NCBI RefSeq assembly: GCF_036567905.1
Contig: NZ_DATCTO010000049.1
Location: 1-36,249, forward strand
Reading direction: 5' to 3'
Origin: Candidatus Binatus sp.
GTDB taxonomy: Bacteria; Desulfobacterota; Binatia; Binatales; Binataceae
Length of the DNA stretch: 36,249 bases
This document shows, in pieces, positions 8,002 through 16,448 of this stretch. The notes below the pieces were generated by a model. The model did not search any database. It was not told the DNA's origin and worked only from the letters and a program-made list of their open reading frames with translations. Positions within the stretch are counted from its first letter, which is position 1; every line of letters starts with the position of its first letter. A program made the translations under genes and the position numbers.

Positions 8002-9495
8002 ATGACAAGGCAAAGCGCGCTGATAGATACGCGCGTAATCTACTGCGGAGATTGCCTCGATCAGCTGGCGGGGCTTCCGAATCACTGCGTTGACCTGATC
8101 TACATCGATCCGCCGTTCAACTCGAATCGGAACTACGAGGTGTTTTGGGGCGAGACGAAAGAGAAGCGCTCTTTCGAGGACCGCCACGCTTCAACTCAAG
8201 CCTATATCGAGTTCATGCGCCCGCGATGCGTCCAGCTTGCTCGCGTTCTCAAGGAAACGGGCAGCTTTTACTATCACTGCGACTGGCACGCGAGCCACTA
8301 TGTGAAGGTGATGCTCGACCAAATTTTCGGCGAGAACAATTTTCAAAGCGAAATCATCTGGCGCAGAAATTCAGCGAAGGGGCTGGCGTTCCGCGGCTTC
8401 GCCAACAATCACGATACAATTCACTACTATGCCGGTTCCGGCTTCACTTGGAACCCAATTGTTCAGGCATATGATCCAGACAACCTCGATGCAAAGACTG
8501 CGGGTAAATACAGCCATCGCGATCCAGATGGCAGGCTTTATTAATTAGACAATCTCATCAACCCGAATCCGGACCGTCCGAATCTCACTTACGAGTTTAT
8601 GGGCATAAAGAGGGTCTGGCGCTGGACCAAAGAACGCATGGAAGCGGCGCGCCAAGCGGGGCTGGTAGTGCAGCCAAGCCCTGGGGCGGTGCCGCGCTTC
8701 AAGCGTTACTTAGACGAACAGCAAGGGCGTGCCATAGATGATGTTTGGACCGACATTCCGCCGCTGAACTCGCAGGCCCAGGAACGACTCGGCTACCCGA
8801 CGCAAAAGCCGCTCGCGCTGCTCGAACGGATCGTCAAGGCAGCCAGTAAACCCAACGATATTGTTCTCGACGCATTTTGTGGCTGCGGCACTGCCCTCGT
8901 GGCAGCGCAGAACATGGGTCGCCAGTGGATCGGGATCGATATTTCTCCGACTTCCTGCCGGGTGATGGCTAACAGGCTTCGCAAGGAATGCGCGTTGCCC
9001 GAGAACGAGGATCTGTGGCGTGTTGGACGTGGCTTCATCGTGCGCGACCTCCCGAGATCGGAAGCGGAACTTCGTAAGATTCCACCTTTCGAGTTCGAGA
9101 ATTGGGCAGTGATCGCGCTCGGCGGAATCCCGAACAAAGCGCAAGTCGGCGACAAGGGAATCGACGGACGCATTTATCCGGTATCGGCCATCGAACATCG
9201 GCGCGATGCCGCCCTACGGCGCGAGCGCGAAGTGGGTGCCCGCGAATTGGGCTTTATGGATCAATGGTATCCAATCCAAGTCAAGCAAAAGGACAAAACA
9301 GGCCGCCCGGACATCGATTCGTTCGAGGCCGTGATGGCCCGCGAGGAACGAACCAAAGGCTTCTTTGTCTCGTTCGATTATTCCTCGGATGCGCTGACCG
9401 AAATTCACCGCTACTTTCGCAAGTCGGGCAATGTAATCGTGCCGCTCACGGTCAAGGAAATTCTTGACGAACAGATTGCCCAGAAATTGGCCTAG
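8002..9495 (+). pseudogene. DNA methyltransferase fused to an Mrr-like PD-(D/E)xK nuclease, interrupted by an in-frame TAA
   Basis: One 497-codon frame runs from ATG 8002 to TAG 9495 with a single TAA at 8542-8544 (codon 181). Homology continues in the same frame on both sides: GRLY, stop, LDNLINPNPDRPNLTYEF, as in beta-type adenine/cytosine-N4 methyltransferases. Catalytic motif IV DPPF is at 36-39 before the stop. The AdoMet motif DAFCGCGT is at about 290-297 after it. The C-terminal region (about 365-450) looks like a restriction nuclease of the Mrr type: FENWAVIALGGIP, Asp384 in GDKGIDG, and Gln426-Val-Lys428 in IQVKQ. The intact protein would thus be a one-chain methyltransferase plus endonuclease. 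Neither half alone holds all methylation motifs. ATG 8599 could start the downstream 298-residue part, but no Shine-Dalgarno precedes it. It could be a real nonsense mutation or a sequence error; CAA to TAA would need only one change. Confidence 0.85.
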
Positions 9496-9537
9496 CGAAG
9501 CCGATGCCGGAAGCCCTGCGCTGGGGACTGGATTTCG

Positions 9538-10446
9538 ATGCGATTGTCACGAAAGTCATTTCTGCCGATCCTGATCGCGTCGGGATTAATCCTGGTCGCC
9601 GCAAGCAACGGGAAGGCTCAGCCCAGCGCCGCACCGCCATCAAAACCACCGGCAGTCCAAAGCCATAAGCCGACAGCCGGCGATCGCGGTGACGCAGGCG
9701 AAGGGCGCCCACCGCAGACTCTAAAGTCGCCCTTCGAGGCCGAACTCCTTGAAGCGCTTCGCGCCATAGCACGTCAGCAACAAACGGTCCGCAGAGAAGA
9801 TCAGGCAAAGGAAAAACGGTGGTGGCCACCGTCTCCCAGTTGGGCAATCGTCTACGTCACGGTCATTTATGTTGTAGCCACGGTAATTTATGTTGCGGTT
9901 GCGATCTTCACTTTGCGCGCGGTTAAGCGACAGGCCGATATCGCGGAAGAAATCCCGTCGATTATCGAAGCACCCCACATTTCGGTTGGAATGATCGCCC
10001 ACATAGTCGAACACGGTGGCGTGGGCGGCGTGCCTTCCGGCGCGCCTCACATCGAGTATTGGTTCAAGAATCACGGGCGAACCCTCGCCCAGATCACGGA
10101 AATCTGCACTCTGTTTGAAATGCACGCGGTTGGAGCCTTGCCGGAAAAGCCAGTATACAAACCCTCCCGTATCAATCCCTTTCATGATCGCTTCGTTGTT
10201 CCACCCAACAGTGAAACTACTCATGCTAGATGTTCCGGCGGTTTCTCCTTTCACAGCGAGGCCGATTTCGCTCCCATTCGCGACTCGCGAGCAACCTGCA
10301 TCTTTTATGGCTACGTCAAATTTCGCAGTATTTTCCCGCGTAGGCCACCACGCATCTATGGGTTCGGGCACTTCTACGACCCAGCATACAACTCGCTGAA
10401 CCCCATTGGCGGCACCGAGTACAACTATGACCGGGAAGAGCGCTGA
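9538..10446 (+). CDS. Membrane protein of unknown function beside the methyltransferase
   Basis: A 302-residue protein not assigned to a named family. Residues 1-27 look like a signal peptide or anchor (basic start, then PILIASGLILVAAS, possible cut after KA). Residues 28-100 are Pro/Ala-rich and then charged. A strong membrane helix spans about 102-126 (WAIVYVTVIYVVATVIYV). The C-terminal 170 residues contain YWFKNHGRTLAQITEI, FYGYVKF and an end GGTEYNYDREE. This resembles a widespread group of hypothetical proteins with one or two membrane helices and a beta-rich domain carrying an N-x-G-x-T-x-A motif. The start lies 42 bases after the methyltransferase frame, same strand, so it probably belongs to the same inserted block. 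A defence role is only a guess from position. Confidence 0.75.
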   Translation: MRLSRKSFLPILIASGLILVAASNGKAQPSAAPPSKPPAVQSHKPTAGDRGDAGEGRPPQTLKSPFEAELLEALRAIARQQQTVRREDQAKEKRWWPPSPSWAIVYVTVIYVVATVIYVAVAIFTLRAVKRQADIAEEIPSIIEAPHISVGMIAHIVEHGGVGGVPSGAPHIEYWFKNHGRTLAQITEICTLFEMHAVGALPEKPVYKPSRINPFHDRFVVPPNSETTHARCSGGFSFHSEADFAPIRDSRATCIFYGYVKFRSIFPRRPPRIYGFGHFYDPAYNSLNPIGGTEYNYDREER

Positions 10447-10492
10447 CGGCGAATCAGAATCCGGCCTCTCGCGTTGCTGCCTATCTTGCGGC

Positions 10493-10521
10493 TTTGGCGG
10501 TAGGGGAGCCACGTATATAAT
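10493..10521 (+). promoter_or_regulatory. Predicted promoter of the methylmalonyl-CoA mutase gene
   Basis: A perfect -10 box TATAAT is at 10516-10521. A weak -35 candidate, TTTGGC at 10493-10498, stands 17 bases upstream. Transcription would begin near 10528, two or three bases before ATG 10531, so the mRNA may be leaderless. No Shine-Dalgarno is present, which agrees. This would let the mutase be expressed independently of the interrupted carboxylase operon. Confidence 0.5.
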
Positions 10522-10530
10522 CTCCCTACG

Positions 10531-12204
10531 ATGCCTGAAGACGATCGCAAAATCGCGTCCGCCCGCAAGAATTGGGAGGAACGCAAACTCGATCCCGCTC
10601 TGAAGCGCGGCGCCGAGCGCAAGCCGAAGTTCGTCACCAGCTCGGGAATCGAAATCAAGCGGGCGTACGATCCCGAAGACCTGAACGACTTCGATTTTGT
10701 CAACGAGCTGGGCTTTCCAGGCGAGTATCCGTTTACGCGCGGCGTGCAGCCGACGATGTATCGCGGACGGCTGTGGACAATGCGCCAGTACGCGGGCTTC
10801 GGCAGCGCAGAGGAATCGAACCACCGCTACCGCTACCTGTTCGAGCAGGGTCAGACGGGGCTGTCGGTCGCGTTCGACCTACCCACGCAGATGGGCCGCG
10901 ACTCGGATCATCCGCTGGCCGAGGGCGAAGTCGGACGCGTCGGCGTGCCGATATGCTCGCTGGCCGACATGGAGACACTGCTCGCCGGGCTGCCGCTCGA
11001 CAAGATTTCGACCTCGATGACGATCAACGCGACCGCGTCGATCCTGCTTGCGTTGTACCTGGTCGCGGCGGAGCGCCGGGGTGTGGGCTGGGACAAGGTC
11101 AACGGCACCATCCAGAACGACGTCCTGAAGGAATACGTCGCGCGCGGGACGTACATCTATCCGCCGCGCGGCTCGATGCGGATCATCACCGACATTTTCA
11201 GTTTTGCGACGAAGGAAGTTCCGAACTGGAACACGATATCGATCTCCGGCTACCACATCCGCGAGGCCGGCTCGACCGCGGCGCAGGAACTCGCGTTCAC
11301 CATTGCCGACGGAATCGCATACGTTGACGCCGCGCTGAAAGCGGGGTTGCAAATCGACGCGTTTGCGAGCCGGCTGTCGTTCTTCTTCAACGTGCACAAT
11401 AACTTCTTCGAGGAAGTCGCGAAGTTTCGGGCGGCGCGGCGGCTGTGGGCGAAAATAATGAAGGAGCGCTTCGCAGCGAAGGACGAACGCTCGATGATGC
11501 TGCGGTTTCATGCGCAAACCGCGGGCTCGACCCTGACCGCGCAGCAGGTGGACAACAACGTCGTGCGGGTGACGATGCAGGCGTTGGCGGCGGTGCTGGG
11601 CGGAGCGCAATCGCTGCACACCAACTCCAAAGATGAGGCGCTCGCGCTGCCGACGGAATCCTCGGTGCTGCTCGCGCTTCGCACCCAGCAGCTGATCGCG
11701 CACGAGTCGGAGGTCGCGGACACGATCGATCCGCTTGGCGGTTCGTACTACGTCGAACGGCTGACCACCGAGCTCGAAAAAAAGGCGGCCGAGTACCTGT
11801 CGAAGATCGACGACCTCGGCGGCGCAGTCGCCGCAATCGAGCGCGGCTACATGCAGCGCGAAATTCAGAACGCCGCATTTATTTACCAGCGCGAGATTGA
11901 AACCCGGCAGCGAATTATCGTAGGGGTCAACCAGTTCACCGGAGGCGGCGAACCGCCGGGGGAAATTCTGCGGGTCAAGCCGGAGCTCGAGGAGAAACAG
12001 AAGGCAGGCGTTGCGCGTGTGCGGGCGCAGCGAAACTCCCAGACGGCGATGAAGGCGCTCGCGCGGGTCGAGGCGGCGGCCGGCGACGGGCAAAATCTGA
12101 TGCCGCCGATAATCGACGCGGTGCGCGGATGGTGCACGCTTGGAGAAATATCGGACGCGATGCGCAAGGTGTTCGGCGAGTACATACCGGTCAACACGGT
12201 GTAG
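10531..12204 (+). CDS. Methylmalonyl-CoA mutase, large (catalytic) subunit
   Basis: A 557-residue adenosylcobalamin-dependent mutase chain that interconverts methylmalonyl-CoA and succinyl-CoA. It has the substrate TIM-barrel only; the B12-binding domain (DxHxxG) is absent, so a separate small subunit must exist elsewhere. Residues that set substrate choice are retained: Tyr87 in [13 protein letters not shown] (Propionibacterium Tyr89), Arg205 in [10 protein letters not shown] (Arg207) and His242 in SISGYH (His244). Isobutyryl-CoA mutases differ at the first two positions, so methylmalonyl-CoA is the likely substrate. [11 protein letters not shown] and the C-terminal [20 protein letters not shown] are also typical. 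It completes the propionyl-CoA route begun by pccB at 4168. No Shine-Dalgarno is seen before ATG 10531. Confidence 0.94.
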   Translation: MPEDDRKIASARKNWEERKLDPALKRGAERKPKFVTSSGIEIKRAYDPEDLNDFDFVNELGFPGEYPFTRGVQPTMYRGRLWTMRQYAGFGSAEESNHRYRYLFEQGQTGLSVAFDLPTQMGRDSDHPLAEGEVGRVGVPICSLADMETLLAGLPLDKISTSMTINATASILLALYLVAAERRGVGWDKVNGTIQNDVLKEYVARGTYIYPPRGSMRIITDIFSFATKEVPNWNTISISGYHIREAGSTAAQELAFTIADGIAYVDAALKAGLQIDAFASRLSFFFNVHNNFFEEVAKFRAARRLWAKIMKERFAAKDERSMMLRFHAQTAGSTLTAQQVDNNVVRVTMQALAAVLGGAQSLHTNSKDEALALPTESSVLLALRTQQLIAHESEVADTIDPLGGSYYVERLTTELEKKAAEYLSKIDDLGGAVAAIERGYMQREIQNAAFIYQREIETRQRIIVGVNQFTGGGEPPGEILRVKPELEEKQKAGVARVRAQRNSQTAMKALARVEAAAGDGQNLMPPIIDAVRGWCTLGEISDAMRKVFGEYIPVNTV

Positions 12205-12348
12205 CATGGCGTTCGGCGGGCGGATTCATAGAAAAGAAACCGGAATCGGAAAGAGGCGGCGCGTGGCGGATTTCGCGAGCGTCGCAAACCAACTGGAATA
12301 GTGACAACTAACCGCGGCGACCCGCGCGATCGATCGGAGAGAAAATAA

Positions 12349-12912
12349 ATGGGGCCGATCCCGAAAGGGGCATTTTTGACCAAGGGTGCGGGCCGGCATC
12401 GCGAGAAGCTGACTTCCTTCGAGCTGGCGCTGCGCTCCGCGGGAATCGCCGAGTTCAACCTCGTGCGGGTCAAATCGATTTTCCCGCCCAACTGCAAACT
12501 GCTCAGCCAGCAGGAGGGCTTGAAGTACCTGACGCCGGGGCAGATCGTTTTTGCCGTGATGAGCGATAACGCGACCAACGAACCGCATCGGCTCATAGCG
12601 TCGTCGGTGGGCGTCGCGCTTCCCAGCAATCCCGCGCAGTACGGATACCTGTCCGAGCATCACAGCACCGGCGAGACGGATCAGAAGGCGGGCGACTACG
12701 CGGAGGATCTGGCGGCGATGATGCTGGCGACGATTCTTGGCGTCGATTTCGATCCGAATCTGAGCTACGACGAGCGCAAGGACCTGTGGCGGATGTCGGA
12801 CAAAATCGTAACGACGCGCAACGTCACCCAGTCGGCGATAGGCGATCGCGACGGGCTGTGGTCGTCGGTGGTTGCCGCGGCGGTGTTCGTCGACATCCCC
12901 AACGGCAAGTAG
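12349..12912 (+). CDS. Pyruvoyl-dependent arginine decarboxylase
   Basis: A 187-residue proenzyme of the PvlArgDC family, which self-cleaves at a serine to create a pyruvoyl group and decarboxylates arginine to agmatine (polyamine synthesis or acid resistance). Matching blocks are FLTKGAGRHREKLTSFELAL, the cleavage region NLVRVKSIFPPNCK, GLKYLTPGQIVFAVMS, ATNEPHRLIASSVGVALP, YGYLSEHH and the acidic GDYAEDLAAMMLATILG. The predicted pyruvoyl precursor is Ser43. The preceding residue is Lys42, whereas the archaeal enzyme has Ser-Ser and a chlamydial one Thr-Ser. GGAGAG lies seven bases before ATG 12349. It follows the mutase by 144 bases on the same strand and converges with the gene ending at 12973. 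No other polyamine gene is in view. Confidence 0.92.
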   Translation: MGPIPKGAFLTKGAGRHREKLTSFELALRSAGIAEFNLVRVKSIFPPNCKLLSQQEGLKYLTPGQIVFAVMSDNATNEPHRLIASSVGVALPSNPAQYGYLSEHHSTGETDQKAGDYAEDLAAMMLATILGVDFDPNLSYDERKDLWRMSDKIVTTRNVTQSAIGDRDGLWSSVVAAAVFVDIPNGK

Positions 12913-12972
12913 TTCGCGAGCGAACCGCAACGCGCGGCCGGCCACGAACCTTTCCGGCAAAAGATCAGTCCG

Positions 12973-14067
12973 CTACGGATGCATGTCGAGGAATTCCTTG
13001 AAGCCGCTGCGAGCGTGCGGACCCAGGATTAACATCTCGAGAACCGCGATCCCCTCGCGCGAACCCATTTTCGCCTGGCATACAGCCTCGATGTGCTGAT
13101 AAAAGAAATCGCGCTGGTCGACGTCGGCGGTTTTGAGCGAGTCATAGGTCGAGACGTCGGGGCCGACGTACATTCCGTGCCCCCACTTGGGATGAAAGTA
13201 GCCGATGCCCTGCATGTAGAAGTTGTACAGTGTCTTCAATTCGATGCGGCTTTCGCCGGCGCGCGGGGTGCGCAAAATTATTTCGGCGCTTTTGGCGTGG
13301 CGCGTTCCGGAAGCATAGTTGATGTTGAAGTCAAGGCCGCCGGTTGAGAGATCGACCGGAGCGCCGGGCTCGGCGTGGGTGATGGCGCTGTGCTCGTGCC
13401 ATCGCGAGCCGTCGGCGTTTTCATTGACGTCCCAAAGAGTGCAGACATCCTCGAAATTGCCCGGCGACCACAACCAGTAGTACTGGCCCATGTCGGACGA
13501 GGGCACTCCGGCCGGATCCTGCGGGCCGATTCCGCGCACGCCCCACGAGCGATCGCGCGCACCCCACACTCGCGACGGCTTCGCATCGTAGGTCTTGCCG
13601 CCCACCGTCAGGCTGCCACTGTAACCGCCGTGCTGCGTGAACCGCGTCATGTCCATCACGAGCCGCGGACCCGCGCGGCGGGTGAAACGAGGCTCCTCGA
13701 TTACAGCGGCGCGCGCCTCGAACATCAGGTCGGCCTTTACGGCTTCGTGAGCGACGCGAATGCGCATCGAGCGCATCGGGCGTACGACCTCAATTGAAAT
13801 AGGGCCGACGCGCGTGTCCATCCGCTCGGCGCCGAGCACCCGCGACGCGCGCACGCTATGTTGCACGCCGCCGACGGTTACGCTGAATGCGGAATCGATG
13901 ATTCCGAGGTTCGGATAGATTCCCATCGCGACGGCGAAGTACGGCTCGCCCTCGCGAAAGCAGCCGTTGAAAAAAAATCGATCGTAAAAATTGCGGTCGC
14001 TGGTGAAGACCTGCTGGACCGGCTCCGGCGTCTGATGAATCGGATATTCGTCGCCTTGCGTGATCAT
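12973..14067 (-). CDS. Conserved protein of unknown function, AttH/lipocalin-like (possibly DUF7064/DUF7065)
   Basis: A 364-residue protein with no signal peptide. ATG 14067 is chosen because CAGGAG stands about seven bases upstream; the frame runs 72 codons further but that part is out-of-frame read-through of the neighbouring gene. Blocks include FYDRFFFNGCFREGEPYFAV, MGIYPNLGIIDSAF, GPISIEVVRPMRSMRI, a central GARDRSWGVRGIG and QYYWLWSP. These recall a family of uncharacterised two-domain beta proteins common in actinobacteria and sphingomonads, with a fold suggested to be like AttH or carotenoid hydratase. The name is from memory and uncertain. It is the last gene of the five-gene minus-strand run, 37 bases after hemQ. 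The Arg-Asp-Arg-Ser-Trp segment is the strongest candidate for a functional site. Confidence 0.7.
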   Translation of the reverse strand: MITQGDEYPIHQTPEPVQQVFTSDRNFYDRFFFNGCFREGEPYFAVAMGIYPNLGIIDSAFSVTVGGVQHSVRASRVLGAERMDTRVGPISIEVVRPMRSMRIRVAHEAVKADLMFEARAAVIEEPRFTRRAGPRLVMDMTRFTQHGGYSGSLTVGGKTYDAKPSRVWGARDRSWGVRGIGPQDPAGVPSSDMGQYYWLWSPGNFEDVCTLWDVNENADGSRWHEHSAITHAEPGAPVDLSTGGLDFNINYASGTRHAKSAEIILRTPRAGESRIELKTLYNFYMQGIGYFHPKWGHGMYVGPDVSTYDSLKTADVDQRDFFYQHIEAVCQAKMGSREGIAVLEMLILGPHARSGFKEFLDMHP

Positions 14068-14104
14068 CGTTGTCTCCTGGTGCGAGTTGAAATGCGTTGG
14101 TCGA

Positions 14105-14971
14105 TCAGATCGAAAACAGTTTGCCGAGTTCGGCCGCCTCGAGCCGGATGCCGAGGTAAAAGGGGCCGAATTTCGCGTACGAGGAGCTGGCCTCGTCGAA
14201 GCGCATCTCGTAAACGAGTCTCTTGAACACGAGCGGATCGTCGGCGAAAAGATCGACGCCCCATTCCCAATCGTCGAATCCAATCGAGCCCGAGATGATC
14301 TGCGTCACTTCGCCGGCGAAACGCCGCCCGACCATGCCGTGTTCGTGCATGAGACGCTGGCGATCTTCGATCGGCAGGCGATACCAGTTGTCGGCGCCTT
14401 CGCGCTTCTTGTCCATCGGATAAAAGCACAAGTAGGGCCGCGCGGGGATTTTCGGAAACAAGCGCGGCGAAATTTTCTCCCGCTGGCGCGCAATCTCGGA
14501 ATCGATTTCAGACTTCCATTGCGGCGAGCGCGGTCCGACCCCATTCTCGACGAGCCTGCGATAGAGCGCGACCGTCGCTTCGTAGAGGCCGATTTCGATC
14601 ACCGACAGGTACGACGTCGCCGGTTCCAGGTAGTCGCTGAGGGCCAGCCCGGCGACGGCGAGTTCGGCGTGGCCGAGTTCCTCGAAGCTGCGGCGGAAGT
14701 GGACGATCATCAGATCGCCCTTGTGGCCGAGCGCGGAGAAGAGCGCGGTTTCACCGTCTTCGCGCCGCGCCATCTCGCCGAACAACTGCGACGCGTCCTT
14801 GAGAGCGGTGCTGCGTTTGGCGGCGTCGAGCATCCGCAATTCGCGGCGCTGCACGCGGAACATCTGATGGAGCACGCTGTAACCTTCGAGCGTCAGCGGT
14901 GCGGCGGGAAAATCGCCGGGAATCTTCGGCCTGTCCGTGCCTCGATTTTGCTCTGTGCGGTCGATGCTCAT
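14105..14971 (-). CDS. hemQ: Coproheme decarboxylase (chlorite dismutase family, HemQ/ChdC)
   Basis: A 288-residue member of the chlorite dismutase superfamily. It would convert coproheme III to haem b using peroxide, the last step of the coproporphyrin-dependent haem route. RPYLCFYPMDKKR carries the catalytic Tyr184 (Staphylococcus Tyr145 position). LMHEHGMVGRRFAGEVTQII carries the proximal His211. GSIGFDDWEWGVDLFADDP and YEMRFDEASSSYAKFGPFY are near-identical to Firmicute and Thermus HemQ blocks. ATG 14971 is chosen because the longer frame would overlap the cobyrinate synthase; no clear Shine-Dalgarno is present. It starts 17 bases after the cbiA-type gene and is probably translated from the same mRNA. 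The link between haem and corrin genes may be regulatory; that is inference. Confidence 0.92.
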   Translation of the reverse strand: MSIDRTEQNRGTDRPKIPGDFPAAPLTLEGYSVLHQMFRVQRRELRMLDAAKRSTALKDASQLFGEMARREDGETALFSALGHKGDLMIVHFRRSFEELGHAELAVAGLALSDYLEPATSYLSVIEIGLYEATVALYRRLVENGVGPRSPQWKSEIDSEIARQREKISPRLFPKIPARPYLCFYPMDKKREGADNWYRLPIEDRQRLMHEHGMVGRRFAGEVTQIISGSIGFDDWEWGVDLFADDPLVFKRLVYEMRFDEASSSYAKFGPFYLGIRLEAAELGKLFSI

Positions 14972-14988
14972 GGCGGCAATTCTAGACG

Positions 14989-16401
14989 CTACGCAGCCGG
15001 TTGTCTTGAGACGCGCGAGCGGATGCACGAACCGACGAGAGCTTCAGCAACCGCGGGATTCGATGCCCAGTGCGCGTGAACGTATGAAGCGAGAACATTT
15101 CCGATGCGGTAGCCTTCGGCGAACGGCGCGCCGCCCCATCGCGGCGTCACGTTGTAGATGGCATCGAAGCGACCCCCGCTCCCGGCGCCCTCGAGCGTCG
15201 AGTAGCGAAACTGATGGCCTCGAAATCGCGTCTGTGCGGGACCGAGGATCGAGTCAGCGCTGGTCTCGACCTCAACGTAGCCGATCGCCTGGAGCCGGTC
15301 GGACATCACCGCGACGCCGGGAACGATCGCGGCCATCGGCCACCGCGCGCGGTCAAGCGTGCGGATGGCGTCCGTCAGGTACATCAGGCCGCCGCATTCA
15401 GCGTAAATCACGCCGCCGCGAGCCGCGAAGTCGCTGATCGCCGCGAGCATCGAGCCGTTCGAAGACAGTTCGCGCGCAAACACCTCGGGATATCCGCCGC
15501 CGAAGTAGAGTCCGTCGCTTTCGGGCAACTCGCGATCGCACATTGGCGAGAAGTTGACGAGCTCGGCGCCGAGCGCGCGCAGCCGATTCAAATTGTCCTC
15601 ATAGTAGAAATGAAACGCGGCGTCGTATGCGATCCCGATGCGGCATTGCGCGGGCGCAGCCGAATCGATTTTACTCGCGATGGACCCGCGACCGGCTTCG
15701 AGTGCGGGCGCCGAGCGCGCAATCTCGACAATCGCGTCGAGGTCCAGCCAATCGGCTGCAAGCCGGCTCCATCCGTCGATCAACTGTTGCGGCACGGTCG
15801 ATTCATCGGCCATCAGCAGGCCGAGATGGCGCTCGGGAAAAGCGAGATCGGAACTGGCCGGAAATCCGCCGACAACGGGAACCTCGGGCCGTGCGGCGCG
15901 CAATAGATCGAGATGCGCGCGCGAACCGACGCGGTTGCAGATCATGCCGGCCACCGCAAGCGCGGGATCGAAGCGCGCGAAACCCGCGGCCACCGCGGCG
16001 ATCGTGCGCGCGATGCCCGAAGCGTCGATGACCAGGATAACCGGTGCCCCGAGCCACTTCGCAATCTGAGCGCTCGAACCCTCGTCGCCGGTCGGCGTCG
16101 CGGAATCGAACAGACCCATCATCCCTTCGATCACCGCGATATCGGCGCCGGCGGACGCGCGCGTAAAAGTCGCGACGACCGCATCGCGACCCATCATCCA
16201 GCCGTCGAGGTTGTGCGAGCGAGCGCCGGCGGCGCGTTCGTGATAGGTGGGATCGAGATAGTCGGGGCCGCACTTGAACGCCGCGACCTTGAGGCCGCGC
16301 GCGCGCATCGCACCGATCAGTGCGACCGTCGCGGTCGTCTTGCCCGCGCCGCTGGCGGTCGCGGCGATGACCACGCGAGGAATTTTGCATGAGCGAACCA
16401 T
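14989..16401 (-). CDS. Cobyrinate a,c-diamide synthase (CbiA/CobB type)
   Basis: A 470-residue glutamine-dependent amidotransferase that amidates the a and c side chains of cobyrinate or hydrogenobyrinate in corrin ring synthesis. The N-terminal dethiobiotin-synthetase-like half has the P-loop AATASGAGKTT (13-23) and KCGPDYLDPTYH; EGMMGLFD follows. The C-terminal class I glutaminase half has YFGGGYPEVFA, the Cys nucleophile in YAECGGLMYLTD and the His-bearing FRGHQFRYS. The frame is open upstream to 16860, but there it opposes the acyl-CoA dehydrogenase, so ATG 16401 (MVRSCKIPRV) is chosen. No other cobalamin gene lies nearby. Whether it acts in the aerobic or anaerobic pathway cannot be told from this one gene. 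B12 is needed by the mutase at 10531. Confidence 0.92.
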   Translation of the reverse strand: MVRSCKIPRVVIAATASGAGKTTATVALIGAMRARGLKVAAFKCGPDYLDPTYHERAAGARSHNLDGWMMGRDAVVATFTRASAGADIAVIEGMMGLFDSATPTGDEGSSAQIAKWLGAPVILVIDASGIARTIAAVAAGFARFDPALAVAGMICNRVGSRAHLDLLRAARPEVPVVGGFPASSDLAFPERHLGLLMADESTVPQQLIDGWSRLAADWLDLDAIVEIARSAPALEAGRGSIASKIDSAAPAQCRIGIAYDAAFHFYYEDNLNRLRALGAELVNFSPMCDRELPESDGLYFGGGYPEVFARELSSNGSMLAAISDFAARGGVIYAECGGLMYLTDAIRTLDRARWPMAAIVPGVAVMSDRLQAIGYVEVETSADSILGPAQTRFRGHQFRYSTLEGAGSGGRFDAIYNVTPRWGGAPFAEGYRIGNVLASYVHAHWASNPAVAEALVGSCIRSRVSRQPAA

Positions 16402-16448
16402 CGCGAGTCGGGATACTACTACAGCAACAGCGGCGCTACCGCCGCCCT

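Noticed and set aside
8542..8544. Stop-codon recoding or readthrough at TAA
   Set aside because: TAA is used as the normal stop by several genes here (for example at 4058 and 21496), and no recoding signal is seen.
12129..12311. A 60-codon frame across the end of the mutase gene
   Set aside because: Most of it overlaps the mutase in another frame; no ribosome site or known pattern.
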